Shown here piece after piece: positions 1 through 9,171 of a stretch of DNA of 34,524 nucleotides. The notes below the pieces were generated by a model. The model worked only from the letters and a program-made list of their open reading frames with translations. It was not told the origin of the DNA and searched no databases. The DNA comes from Annulohypoxylon bovei var. microspora (Eukaryota; Ascomycota; Sordariomycetes; Xylariales; Hypoxylaceae). The first letter of the stretch is position 1, and each line of letters opens with the position of its first letter. The stretch spans positions 1 through 34,524 of the forward strand of contig MU405435.1 of NCBI GenBank assembly GCA_022836615.1, written 5' to 3'. The position numbers and the translations under genes were made by a program.

Positions 1-1
1 T

Positions 2-95
2 TATTCATTTAATTATAAATATTGCGTTTTGGCGATTTTGTATGGGAAATTGGTGGCCCGCGCTTGGTATGATCGCGTAACGGTGTTTCAACTTA
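2..95 (+). repeat. Left terminal inverted repeat, 94 bp
   Basis: Bases 2-95 are the exact reverse complement of 34431-34524, the last 94 bases of the window; identity stops sharply at 95/96. The outer 25 bases are very AT-rich, while the inner part is GC-richer (GTGGCCCGCGCTTGG within it). The repeat starts with TA and its partner ends with TA. A TA target duplication would therefore look like part of the repeat, leaving a 92-bp TIR beginning TTCATTTAAT. The 94 bp is not itself a fold-back, so it is not a small MITE lying whole at each edge. Whether the repeat continues outward past base 1 cannot be seen. Confidence 0.97.
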
Positions 96-3000
96 TGTCA
101 CAGCGGAGATCTTCACCGAGCGATGTATCCAGTCCATATTAGCGGCAGGAATCATTGCTTAGCCAACCAGTCTACTAACGAATCACACAACCTAAATTAT
201 CACGTGTGGAAACTAACGACCTGCTAGATTTTTCATTTCTCACTTATAGCACGACATGATACTCAACGATATTCTTCACTCCGTGATCTAGGGACGGTCG
301 AGATCTCCAGCCTGATATATTTGCGATCGTACTCCGGAGATTTCTTTAGGCATGTTCGGGCTTCGATTTTCTTCTTGCTGTTCAGCCGTAAGGCGTCCCA
401 AACCACCGATTCGAGGAATCTTAGTATGCCATCCTTATCAACCTATCTCAGTGCCGCTGGACGATTTTTTCTTGGCTTGCGCCAGATCTCCTCCGAAAAG
501 AGTCGAATGCAGGAGCTCATCAAAAAGCTAGTCGCCTACTACAGCTTTCTCTTCTTTGCCACAAGATCTTGGTCAATCCCGTGTGACCCCCAGATTCAAA
601 GAGGGGTCTCCTAAAGAAATGGTACTCCTAGGGGCATAAATTGGTCCCCGAAGATTGTAATATGCGTGTAGGCCTGAGAATATCAGATCATGCAAATTTA
701 TTCTTCTGCGATATGGAAGAAAAGGGCGACATTACTAGCGCGTATGTCAATAAAGGCATTGGTAGGACTGTTGGGGTTCAAGAAGTGGGGCAAATATTTA
801 ATTATATGGAGTCAGAGTCATTATCCCAACCCTTGTTGTCGCTACCAGCAACCGGTAGATTTTCGGACGACGTAAGGCTTATAAGGAATAATAAAGAGCA
901 ACTCTTCAAGCCGACCCCCTTAGATGGACGTAACCCTGGGTGACTAGAGGCTAGAAAAACTCCCACGAAATGTCCTTTCTGGTGGAATGGTGCCGACTTG
1001 CCAAACTTGACACCTTGGACATTCAAAGCGGGTTTTTCGTAGGTCGCGAATTCAATTCGCGGCTGAGCTTTTTTTTTCCTTCTTCTTTTAAATTTCATTT
1101 ATTCAATGTCACCCCCGTTTCAATGGCCCAAGTTATAGAAATGCTCTGCACACCATTTTATCGTACTTCGTAGAATAAATACATTCACCCAAGATCAATG
1201 TAGCCATGGGTCGGGTCCTTTCGCTGGCGAGGCCCACCATTTTAACAGATTAAGTTGCAAATCTGAGGTTTTAGACCAATTAATTCACTTCCACAGCTAC
1301 CGAAAGCATGTTGGCAAATTTATTGTTATTTTTGTAGGTTAGCTGATAACATCTGCATCCGATTTATCAAGTGTCTTCAAAAAAGAAAATATGTTCTACA
1401 ATGTTCCTCTCGATAAGTAGATCCCGGTACCCGCCGAGGAACCCGTAGAGATTCACCATATCGTCACCGAGCCGCAAACCTTCACAGATATGGAATCTGA
1501 AGAATACGGTAAAGCGAGAAGGTTGTTTGGCGACTTGCAAGTCCTCCCTACCTACCTAGATAGTTAGAAAAACGGTCGCGCCGTGGAACATATTGCTAAT
1601 GTAATAATCTCTCTAGAAAATATCTGGAGCCGAATAGGCATGATGATCAGCTACAAACATAGCGGCCATATTTATTTAATAAACCAAGGGAAGAAGTCAT
1701 TATAAAGCATTAAAACCGGGGTAAAATTATACCTTAACCCCATCTCCAATAACCCCAACCCTTTTACTAGTACTGTATATAGTAGATACACTTCCAGAAA
1801 ACCCAAATTTATGCTTCTTGAATCATAGACTAAGGCGACAAAAACGAGGGCTAATCTATGTGAGAATGGGTTCTTTTATAAATGTCACGTATATGTACCA
1901 TTGTAATTGTACGGCTGGCCGTGGGTCTCACGTTTTGCCTCAACAGACGATAGAGTGATAAATAAGGGGGTAACAAGTGTTATGATTAACTGGCCAAGGA
2001 GCATAAAAGAAACTTAAAAGGGCCCGAAAACGGACACGCAGTCGAGTAAGACCCCCCTCTTTTTTTCTGGTATATTTAGATATCATTCCTACCTTTTGGG
2101 ACAAATACCCGAGGCAATATATTATGTTATGATCCTAAGTCGTCCGGTCCGTCCTTAAACGAATGATGTTTATTCTAGTACACTTGTAGTATGGAGGTTT
2201 AAATAACGTCACGGTTAAGTCTACATATATTCTCTAACTTCCGGTGACATTTGGAGCTCCTCTTCCAGCTCAATGTTTCTTTCAAACCACGATTTGATGT
2301 TGAATTTAAACTTGTTCAAATAAAATACCGTCATCCATGACTAGTAACTTCTCTAACTAAGGTTAGTGAATTAGCGAGACGTCAAAAAGTGAAACAAATA
2401 TATTTGGTGACTCATAAAGCTGAATTCTTCCAACAACTCATTGGACAATATATTACGGCCTTTCAATTGAGATAAAATCGATACGAAATATCTGGCTTCT
2501 TCAGAGCAAGTCCTTTGTTCTTCCTTCATACACATGTTAAGAACAGTCTGACTTATCATCTTATATGTTGGCTTATTTGTTTGGCGAATAACAACTATCT
2601 TTCCAAGTTTATGTCGTGTTATCAAGTATTATTCTAGTAATATTTCATGCACCTTTCATGACATTTCAAATTTAGACTTCAGGTTTTTCATAAGACAATT
2701 TCATTATACTGTGACAACATACGCTTTATATCAATTACTAAATGATTAGCTTTTTGTATAAAGTGAATGATAGGTACACTTATAGAAAATGACTAACTAA
2801 TAAGATATCTAATACCTAATCCTACTTCCCCCTCTCCTCCGCCCCCTTTTCTCTACCCCCTTTCCCCTACCCCCTTTCCCCTTTATAGCCTTCTAACGGT
2901 ATGAATTGTATGTCTTTGAGTGTAAACGAAGGCTAAGTAGTAATTTAAAGTGAAGTTGCAATATTATGTTCTTACAGGATGTGTGTGATTCACTCAAGTT

Positions 3001-3488
3001 GCTAACTATTGCTGACCCTTTCTATGATCGATGACTCCCTAAGCACCGGCAACCCATAACAGTTGTCGAGTCTCACTCCGTCGACAAACTCCTTTCGCCG
3101 ACAGTTCCTCATTATCGGCAATCCTCACAAATGGCGACTAAGCGATGAGTCGTTATCATGAACTGTACCTGCCTTGTACCTTCCCTGGGCTAAACTATAA
3201 TGAGTAATAATGGCAAGCACTTTCTCTGATCTCACGATCCTATATCTTCGGTGAGTCGCATAATGCAATCCACTCTGCCCTAAACAAATGATCATTGAAT
3301 CGTACTCTCAGAAATTCTTCTCTTGTAGTAAACATAGTAGGGTGCTGGTAAAATATTTTTCACTTTCACTTCTTTACATAAATCCATCTGGAATTTATCT
3401 GGTATGCTTCACACTCTACCCCATCACCACCAAAACTATCAAATGCATCCAAGAACTAAACAGTCTACAGGCATCTACTCAATTAATC
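96..3488. other. Gene-poor AT-rich region next to the left repeat
   Basis: No convincing gene, RNA gene or transposase is visible. A minus-strand frame from 520 to 263 (86 codons, one internal TAG at 445-443) ends in a protein-like stretch containing WDALRLN and EARTCLKKSPEYDR. It faintly resembles a protein-kinase C-lobe, but no HRD, DFG or APE motif is found upstream. A perfect 17-base hairpin sequence (CGCGAATT-C-AATTCGCG) lies at 1045-1061. Other open frames, such as 802-1098 minus and 2371-2625 minus, have no recognisable motif. The last few hundred bases should hold the promoter of the gene starting at 3489. Confidence 0.6.
2854..2881 (+). repeat. 14-bp tandem duplication in a polypyrimidine tract
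   Basis: The unit TACCCCCTTTCCCC occurs twice head to tail, inside a nearly pure C/T stretch from about 2825 to 2884. The complementary strand is almost all purine with G-runs, so triplex or quadruplex-like structures are conceivable. Confidence 0.9.
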
Positions 3489-4557
3489 ATGTCTGAACCT
3501 TCGGATGGTAGCCAGGAGCAGGGCTCTCCCCCTGTGCCTAGCTACTTCTCCCCTTCTTCGTCCTCCTCTGAGGAGGAGGAGCCCATCACTCCAACTCGCC
3601 CCATCCGTATCACTACCGCAGCTCCGCAGCCTCCTTCTCAGGAGGAACCTCGATTCTCATACTTGCCGCTACGCCCTGCCCCTCGTCAGAGTGACACCAC
3701 TAGAGTTCCTGTCTCTTCTGATGCAAACGGTACGGCTACGAGCACTGCCCCCCCGCGCGGGCCACGCGCGCAACGCCTGAACAATCGCCGCCGCAACCGC
3801 GGCCGTGCTAATGCTCAGGGACCTACTCAACGACGCGCTTCTAACGTGTCAGGACGAAACTCGCACCTCAGTAGCAGCGAGTCCCGTCCCGAAGCGAATC
3901 TTTCTCCCTTGGCTCCGGCCTTCGTTCCCAGATCAGGAGGTAAGAGCACACAAATAATATCACATAAGCCTAACTCAAACATGATGACTTATGAAATCAA
4001 TTTCCTTATTTTTCAAATACCCAACTCCACGAGAATTTACAGGCACAGTCTAATAATATTATTATAGGAGCCCCCACTCAAGCCACGGCAGGTGAGCAGA
4101 GCACTCGACAGCCTGCTACTTCTCAGCTTCTGGTCCCGCCTACTTCTGCGAACACCAGCCTGTCGTATGCACCCCTTAACCAGTGGACTCGTTCCCAGGC
4201 CTCCGGCACAGCTCATTCCATGGCCGGCAACTTCCCCCCCGGCTTCGGTGCACGACGAGGTCAGCCCTGGGGACCCATGCGTCCCATCCCCGACACCCGA
4301 GGGCAACCCGCGCGTGTCGCGCCCCCCGTGGCACCACGTCCCATTACGCGACGAACAGCTGCAATGGTAATAACAAAGTCTTGCCCAGTAATAAACATCT
4401 GCCACGTGACGTATAGGTAGCTAACAAGACTTTTTCACAGGAGCGCCAAGCGCGAATTCGCGCCAATCGCGAGAACGTGGAACGCGCAGCCGGGTTTGAG
4501 TCGTCGGACGACGAAACCTTCATCCCCAACATCGCCGGCCGCCGACGAACCCAGTAA
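3489..4557 (+). CDS. Disordered Ser/Pro/Arg-rich protein with a PAM2-like motif
   Basis: Three exons (3489-3939, 4068-4366, 4441-4557) join in frame to give 288 aa. Introns are GTAAGA...TATAG (128 nt) and GTAATA...CACAG (74 nt, with branch point GCTAAC). The ATG at 3489 is chosen because upstream codons in this frame look like AT-rich leader and composition changes sharply here. The whole protein looks disordered: Ser then Glu runs at residues 23-31, Pro-rich to about 90, an Arg-rich patch at 93-116 (RRRNRGR inside it), and a basic-acidic C-terminus ending FIPNIAGRRRTQ. Residues 136-147 read ANLSPLAPAFVP, matching the core of PAM2 motifs (L..xxA..F.P), which bind the MLLE domain of poly(A)-binding protein. 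No folded domain is recognised. A role in RNA or mRNP binding is inference only. Exon 1 ends four residues after the motif. Confidence 0.7.
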
Positions 4558-5438
4558 GCCAAGGAGCGCGATCGTCGTAGCATGTTCATAGAACCAATGC
4601 TCCTCGGCAGTCCGCTGGGTAAGATACCGTTACTGGGGTGAGGGTCTGGGTCTCCTTTTCGTTCTTCTCGGGGGTTGATGGGTTTTGTTCCGGATAATAG
4701 TCATGATCACGGACAACACGATGAAGAAGAACGGTATTATGAATGCCATGTTCTCGTCTTCCGCGCCCTGTTTGCTTTGCTGACTGGGATACGATTCCAT
4801 TTTGCAAGGTGGTTTTCTTCGGTAGTTAAGTAATTAGTTACTGGGATTTCCCATCGCATAATGAATCCAGAGGGACCTACCGTTTCCTGAAATATCGCAA
4901 TTATTAGTCTTCTCCGACGTGAAAGTTGTGGCTTAATATTTCTGAGTCTCGCGCCACCTGCTGTGTAGTTGTTAATTATTGACGCCCGATAAATCATATC
5001 ACCACCAAACCTTCTAGGATTTAATTGAACTTACCTAGACGATACCCTCGTAACCAGTAATTATTCCTAGACAGGGTTCAATAGGTATAATAGTATTCAT
5101 ATGGCTCTTGGCTGATCGGAATTCTGCTTTTGTAGGCGTCGGTAGACTGTTGCTTGACCTAAGTGTATTCTACTCATTAAAGCATGTCTGGGGACGAGTG
5201 CTAGTTAAGGGTATACCTGTATAGATGATAGTCTCAATTAGTGAACTTATGGAACGTACACCGCCCACATATTTTAAACTGAATCATTTAGTCGTACTGA
5301 AATCGCCCCTGGATTTTATATATATCATTGCTCTCGTCTCTTTCTTTCATCGGGTCTCTTTCTTCTTCCTATCTTCACAAACAACCCAATACCTCAAACC
5401 ACCTACCCAAGCAACTTACAATATTACTATTCGTCACA
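4558..5438. other. Intergenic: 3' region and upstream region of the secreted-protein gene
   Basis: I see no gene. Overlapping minus-strand frames (4586-4807, 4737-4997) lack motifs or codon character. The right part contains a TATA-like run at 5317-5325 and a strongly C/T-rich leader at about 5331-5380, both typical of the promoter and 5' leader of an expressed fungal gene. Confidence 0.6.
5317..5325 (+). promoter_or_regulatory. Candidate TATA box for the secreted-protein gene
   Basis: TATATATAT lies about 114 nt upstream of the ATG at 5439 and is followed by a pyrimidine-rich stretch, a common arrangement in ascomycete promoters. It is positional evidence only. Confidence 0.4.
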
Positions 5439-6063
5439 ATGGTTCGACTTTCAGCAAGCTTCCTAGCTGTAGGGCTATACGTCTCTCAGGCAATTGCCGG
5501 AAGATGCCCCAGCTTTGCCGTTGACGACTTCGAGCTATCGGGCGTCAAGCAGAACAACCTCGGCATGAAGGCATCCGGTAAGTCGACCCTAGATTTCTAA
5601 GAATAATAGCACGGTCAGTTCTAACGTATCTCAACCAGACGACGGCACCATGCAGACCCTTTCACCCAACATCGGATCGATCTCGTTCGTTCCCAAGAGG
5701 GGATCCTACTTCGTCGAAGAGCTGCCCTGCATCAACGCCGAGGCGGCCGAGTACGACTACCTCGCTTACATGATCCGGGGACCAATCCAAGACGGATCCC
5801 TCAAGCTCGAGATCCAGACGAAGGAGAACTGCTCGTCTGCAACAACCACGAGCTACTGGGTCCATGACAAGGTCTACTACGGCAAATCTCGCGACCGGGA
5901 GATCCCTCTACAGTTCTTCAAGGACGAGGGCGCAAACCTGAAGGCTGTTACTGGCATCAGGTGGTCGAACTTCCGAGCAGACGGCGGCAGGACTTTCGAG
6001 TGGGCTCTTGGAAACGTCCAGTTTGTTTGCCAACATGAAGTCGTGCCACCCCAGGAGTCATAG
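5439..6063 (+). CDS. Small secreted cysteine-containing protein (beta-sandwich-like)
   Basis: Two exons (5439-5577 and 5639-6063) give 187 aa. The 61-nt intron starts GTAAGT, carries branch point CTAAC and ends CCAG. The N-terminus has a clear signal peptide (hydrophobic core ASFLAVGLYVSQAIA, likely cleavage after AIA or AIAG). The mature part has four Cys (23, 77, 111, 177), enough for two disulphides. It also has alternating beta-strand character with a start like DDF.., a middle 'YDYLAYMIRG ... LKLEIQTKENC', and an end 'FEWALGNVQFVC'. This pattern resembles jelly-roll, galactose-binding-like domains in fungal secreted proteins; that assignment is from memory of the pattern. Function is unknown: cell-wall or carbohydrate binding, or an effector role, are possible. 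It has a strong-looking promoter with a TATA and C/T leader. Confidence 0.85.
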
Positions 6064-7065
6064 GTGCATACCTAGGCACTCAAATTACTTCGGCGGTTAT
6101 TAGTTGGCTTGATTTTCAGTAGTGTGCTTTTATGCTTTATGGAGAAGACTATGGGGAGGGTAGAAAGATGCGGTATACCTAGCCATCTTGCTATATCGCT
6201 TATATCATCACGCTAGCTTATATAGGTACTCCCATAGAAAATTCTATTGATTTTACTATAAAACATATTGGAGATCTAGTTATCATAGATCTCCATGTGA
6301 CATAAACCTTAAAAAGCCCCCTTGAATCTAGTAAGCCATAGTTCCTATAGGGCTTTCTATATGGGGCATATAATTAACTCTTAACGAATGATTGTTTGCT
6401 TTTTATTAGATATGTTCTTGGCATTATCTACCATATTGGAGTATGTTTTTGATAGTAGTAAGTAAATATCTTGAGAAGTACGAAAGAGCTGGGCAGTATA
6501 TTCTACCTAGGTTGAGCTGTGGCTGACTTCGGCTATTTCTAACTTGTATATATATACCCTACTACGTCACTAAGTAATGATATATACTGCTTTAGTCTAC
6601 GGTGACTATTTCTTCTTTTCAATACGTACGCCGTAAGTTCGTCTGGCTCCTCCCCCCTATTTAGCCCCTTAATCCTTATCCTTAACCTTATCATTATCGA
6701 TAAAGGACCCCTAAAATTCGAAATTCTGCCGCTTCATCTCAGCTAAGCTTTCGCCCCAATTCCACACCGCCCGCAAAAAGCGCCAGGAACAAACGCCCTT
6801 CCGACGCTCCAACCCCCACTTTCCTTATTTGTTAGGCTACGTCCCACGTATCAGGCCGAAATTTCGAGAACAGACGCTGCAAGTTTTCGATCTACATCCC
6901 TTACGTATCCTTCCTAACCCACTTAACATTCACACCCCCGAGTCACCTACCTACCAGTCCGCACTCCTGTCTTCAGCCGCTTCTTGCATATAAGAACGGC
7001 ATCGACCTCAGGGATCGACTGATCAACTCCGTCAAGTAACCTATTTACCTAGGTATCTCGTAATC
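6064..7065. other. Intergenic with stem-loops; Sgt2 promoter on the right
   Basis: No gene is seen. Two near-perfect stems lie downstream of the secreted-protein gene: TGGAGATCT/AGATCTCCA (6269-6277 with 6287-6295) and AAAGCCC/GGGCTTT (6313-6319 with 6350-6356). They may be remnants of a fold-back element or part of a 3' region. TACCTAGG words occur at 6069, 6504 and 7046. The right end (about 6700-7065) is a C-rich leader before the Sgt2 ATG. Confidence 0.55.
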
Positions 7066-8278
7066 ATGGTACGTAACGAACCCGCATTGCCCTCCTTTCC
7101 CCTCCCCCTCATCTGTCAGCCTCAAGCCTCAACCAGCTAACCCCCCTCCTTCCCCCAAACAGGCGACAACAACAAAACAGCGCCTCGCGCTCGCCATCTG
7201 CGACTTCCTCTCGACGTCGCTGACCGACGGCACGCTCTCGGCCGAGGACAAGGACAGCATCGACGTGGCCATCAACTGCATCGGGGAGTGCTTCAAGATC
7301 GACGCGAGCGACGCGAGCGCCGTGTCCGGGGCCGTCGGGTCGCAGAGCCTGCTGCAGATCTACGGCGTGTACGAGAAGCTCAAGTCGACGAGCGCGCCGT
7401 CCTCCAAGCCTGCCCCTGCCCCCGCCCCCGCCCCCGCGGCCGAGGACTCTAGCGCCAAGGCGCCCACGGACGCGGAGAAGGCCGAGGCCGAGGACCTCAA
7501 GGCGCGCGGCAACCGCGCGATGGCCGCGAAGGACTACCCGACGGCCGTCGACATGTACACGCAGGCGCTGGCCGCGTACCCGGGCAACGCCATCTACCTG
7601 TCGAACCGGGCGGCCGCCTACAGCGCCGCGCGGGACCACGCGAGCGCGCGCGCCGACGCCGAGGCCGCCGTGCGCCTCGACCCCAAGTACACCAAGGCCT
7701 GGTCGCGCCTCGGGCTCGCCCGCTTCGCCCTCGGCGACGCGCGCGGCAGCATGGACGCCTACCGCCAGGGCATCGAGCACGAGGGCAACGGCGGCTCCGA
7801 CGCCATGAAGAAGGGCTTCGAGACCGCGCGGCGGCGCGTCGACGAGCTCGACGCCGACGCCGCCTCCTCCGTGCCCGACCTGACGGGCGGCGCACCCCGA
7901 GGCGGTGGTGGAGGCGGTGCCCCCGATCTGGCCAGCCTGGCGAACCTGTTCGGCGGTGGGGGTGGTGCAAACCGTGAAGGAGGCGCTCCCGGCGGAGGAG
8001 GTGGCGGGATGCCTGATTTCGGCAGCATCATGAGCAACCCGATGTTCGCGAGCATGGCGCAGAACCTGATGTCGAACCCCGACATGATGCAGAACCTGAT
8101 GAGCAACCCCCGTCTGCGCGAGATGGCCGACCGCTTCTCCACCGGCGGCGGCATGCCCGACCTAAGCACCCTCATGAGCGACCCTAATATCGCCGACATG
8201 GCCCGGAATATGATGGGCGGTGGCGGTGGTGCTGGCGCTGGCGCTAACCCCGGTGCTGGGCGTGGTGCTGGTGAATGA
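7066..8278 (+). CDS. sgt2: Sgt2/SGTA co-chaperone (TPR protein of the GET pathway)
   Basis: Sgt2 captures newly made tail-anchored membrane proteins in the cytosol and passes them to Get4/Get5 and Get3. It also binds Hsp70/Hsp90 C-termini. Two exons: the first contributes only the ATG (7066-7068), then a 94-nt intron (GTACGT, branch CAGCTAAC, ending ACAG), then 7163-8278; 372 aa in total. Visible domains are an N-terminal homodimerisation domain (about 6-73, KQRLALAICDFL to QIYGVYEKL), a Pro/Ala linker with PAPAPAPAPA, three TPR repeats (about 109-212, including GNRAMAAKDYPTAVDMYTQA), and a C-terminal Gly/Met/Asn-rich part with 'MSNPMF', 'LMSNPDMMQNLMSNP' and 'LMSDPN', the substrate-binding region. 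Glycine runs around the C-terminal part are longer than usual. The gene is very GC-rich compared with its flanks. The start is supported because the dimerisation domain needs exon 2 from its first codons and no other ATG fits. Confidence 0.95.
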
Positions 8279-9171
8279 TCGTTCGGCCTCCTGTTATAGA
8301 CTACCTAGGTACCAAGAGCAAGCGTTTAGGACAAGAGACATGAGTAGAGCATAATGAGACGTGAAATAAAAAAACATGAGGGTTGGCTGGACGTTATTGG
8401 CAAGCATAGACTTGACGAAGCCTTTCCTACAATTGTCTGCGTTTTTGTCTAGTCTACGGATGGATCATTCGGCGGCTCGATATTGACCTAGAATCACAAG
8501 CAGACTTCACGACGTATGAGGGACTCCGGGTTATAATAAGAAACTATAATGATTTTCCTACTCGTGACCGATCGTCTTCTTTTTTTCTAATTATTGTACA
8601 TGATGACAGCGCGTAATGGTGATGTGATGATGGGTAAGACAAATTGATTATTAATTGGTAATTTTGGGGCCAGATAACGACGGAAAGAAAAAAAGGGTGA
8701 GAAAATCAATGCTCGTCTAATTTTTCCGCCATACACCTCGACTCCATATCCGCCGTTGTGTTCCTTCGTTTTCTCTAAACAGTATGTCTCATCGTGTCCT
8801 CAAGCACATAACTTTTTGGTCCCGAATGCCAATTGGCCTAACAAAGAATCGAATGAAATAAAGATAAAAGCCAACCATCGCAGTTTTTGCCCCTTGTTTT
8901 CCTCTCCATCACTCCCAGTCCCGCAACCGGCCAATAAACATCATTATTTAAAATCGTAGTCGAATACTGCGTCGTATGGAACATCCATTATTGACACTCT
9001 TTGTAATAACTCCAACGTAAAATGCGTTTTCTGTATAAAGTCATAGCGGTGCGTAGGAGAATCGAAGCTTAGAATACGCTCGGGCAAATGGAATGCGTCT
9101 AGCAGACGATGAAAAATAAAGGCAAAATAGAAATGATGTATCATCCGAAAGCGCCGTTTAGAAATGCGAGA
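8279..9171. other. Convergent intergenic region, nothing recognised
   Basis: This stretch lies between the 3' ends of Sgt2 (+) and the ABC transporter (-). It is AT-rich with a TACCTAGG word at 8302. Open frames at 8756-8959 (+) and 8944-9144 (-) overlap each other and show no motif. Confidence 0.6.

Noticed and set aside
802..1098. 98-codon minus-strand frame near the left end
   Set aside because: No recognised motif, runs through a poly-A/T tract, and overlaps plus-strand frames of equal quality.
2371..2625. 84-codon minus-strand frame in AT-rich DNA
   Set aside because: No motif, no splice context and composition like the surrounding intergenic DNA.
7109..7780. Long minus-strand open frame (223 codons) opposite Sgt2, plus two others at 7497-7970 and 7759-8199
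   Set aside because: Shadow frames caused by the very GC-rich codon use of Sgt2; composition is biased (Arg/Gly/Val) with no domain, and Sgt2 on the plus strand is unambiguous.
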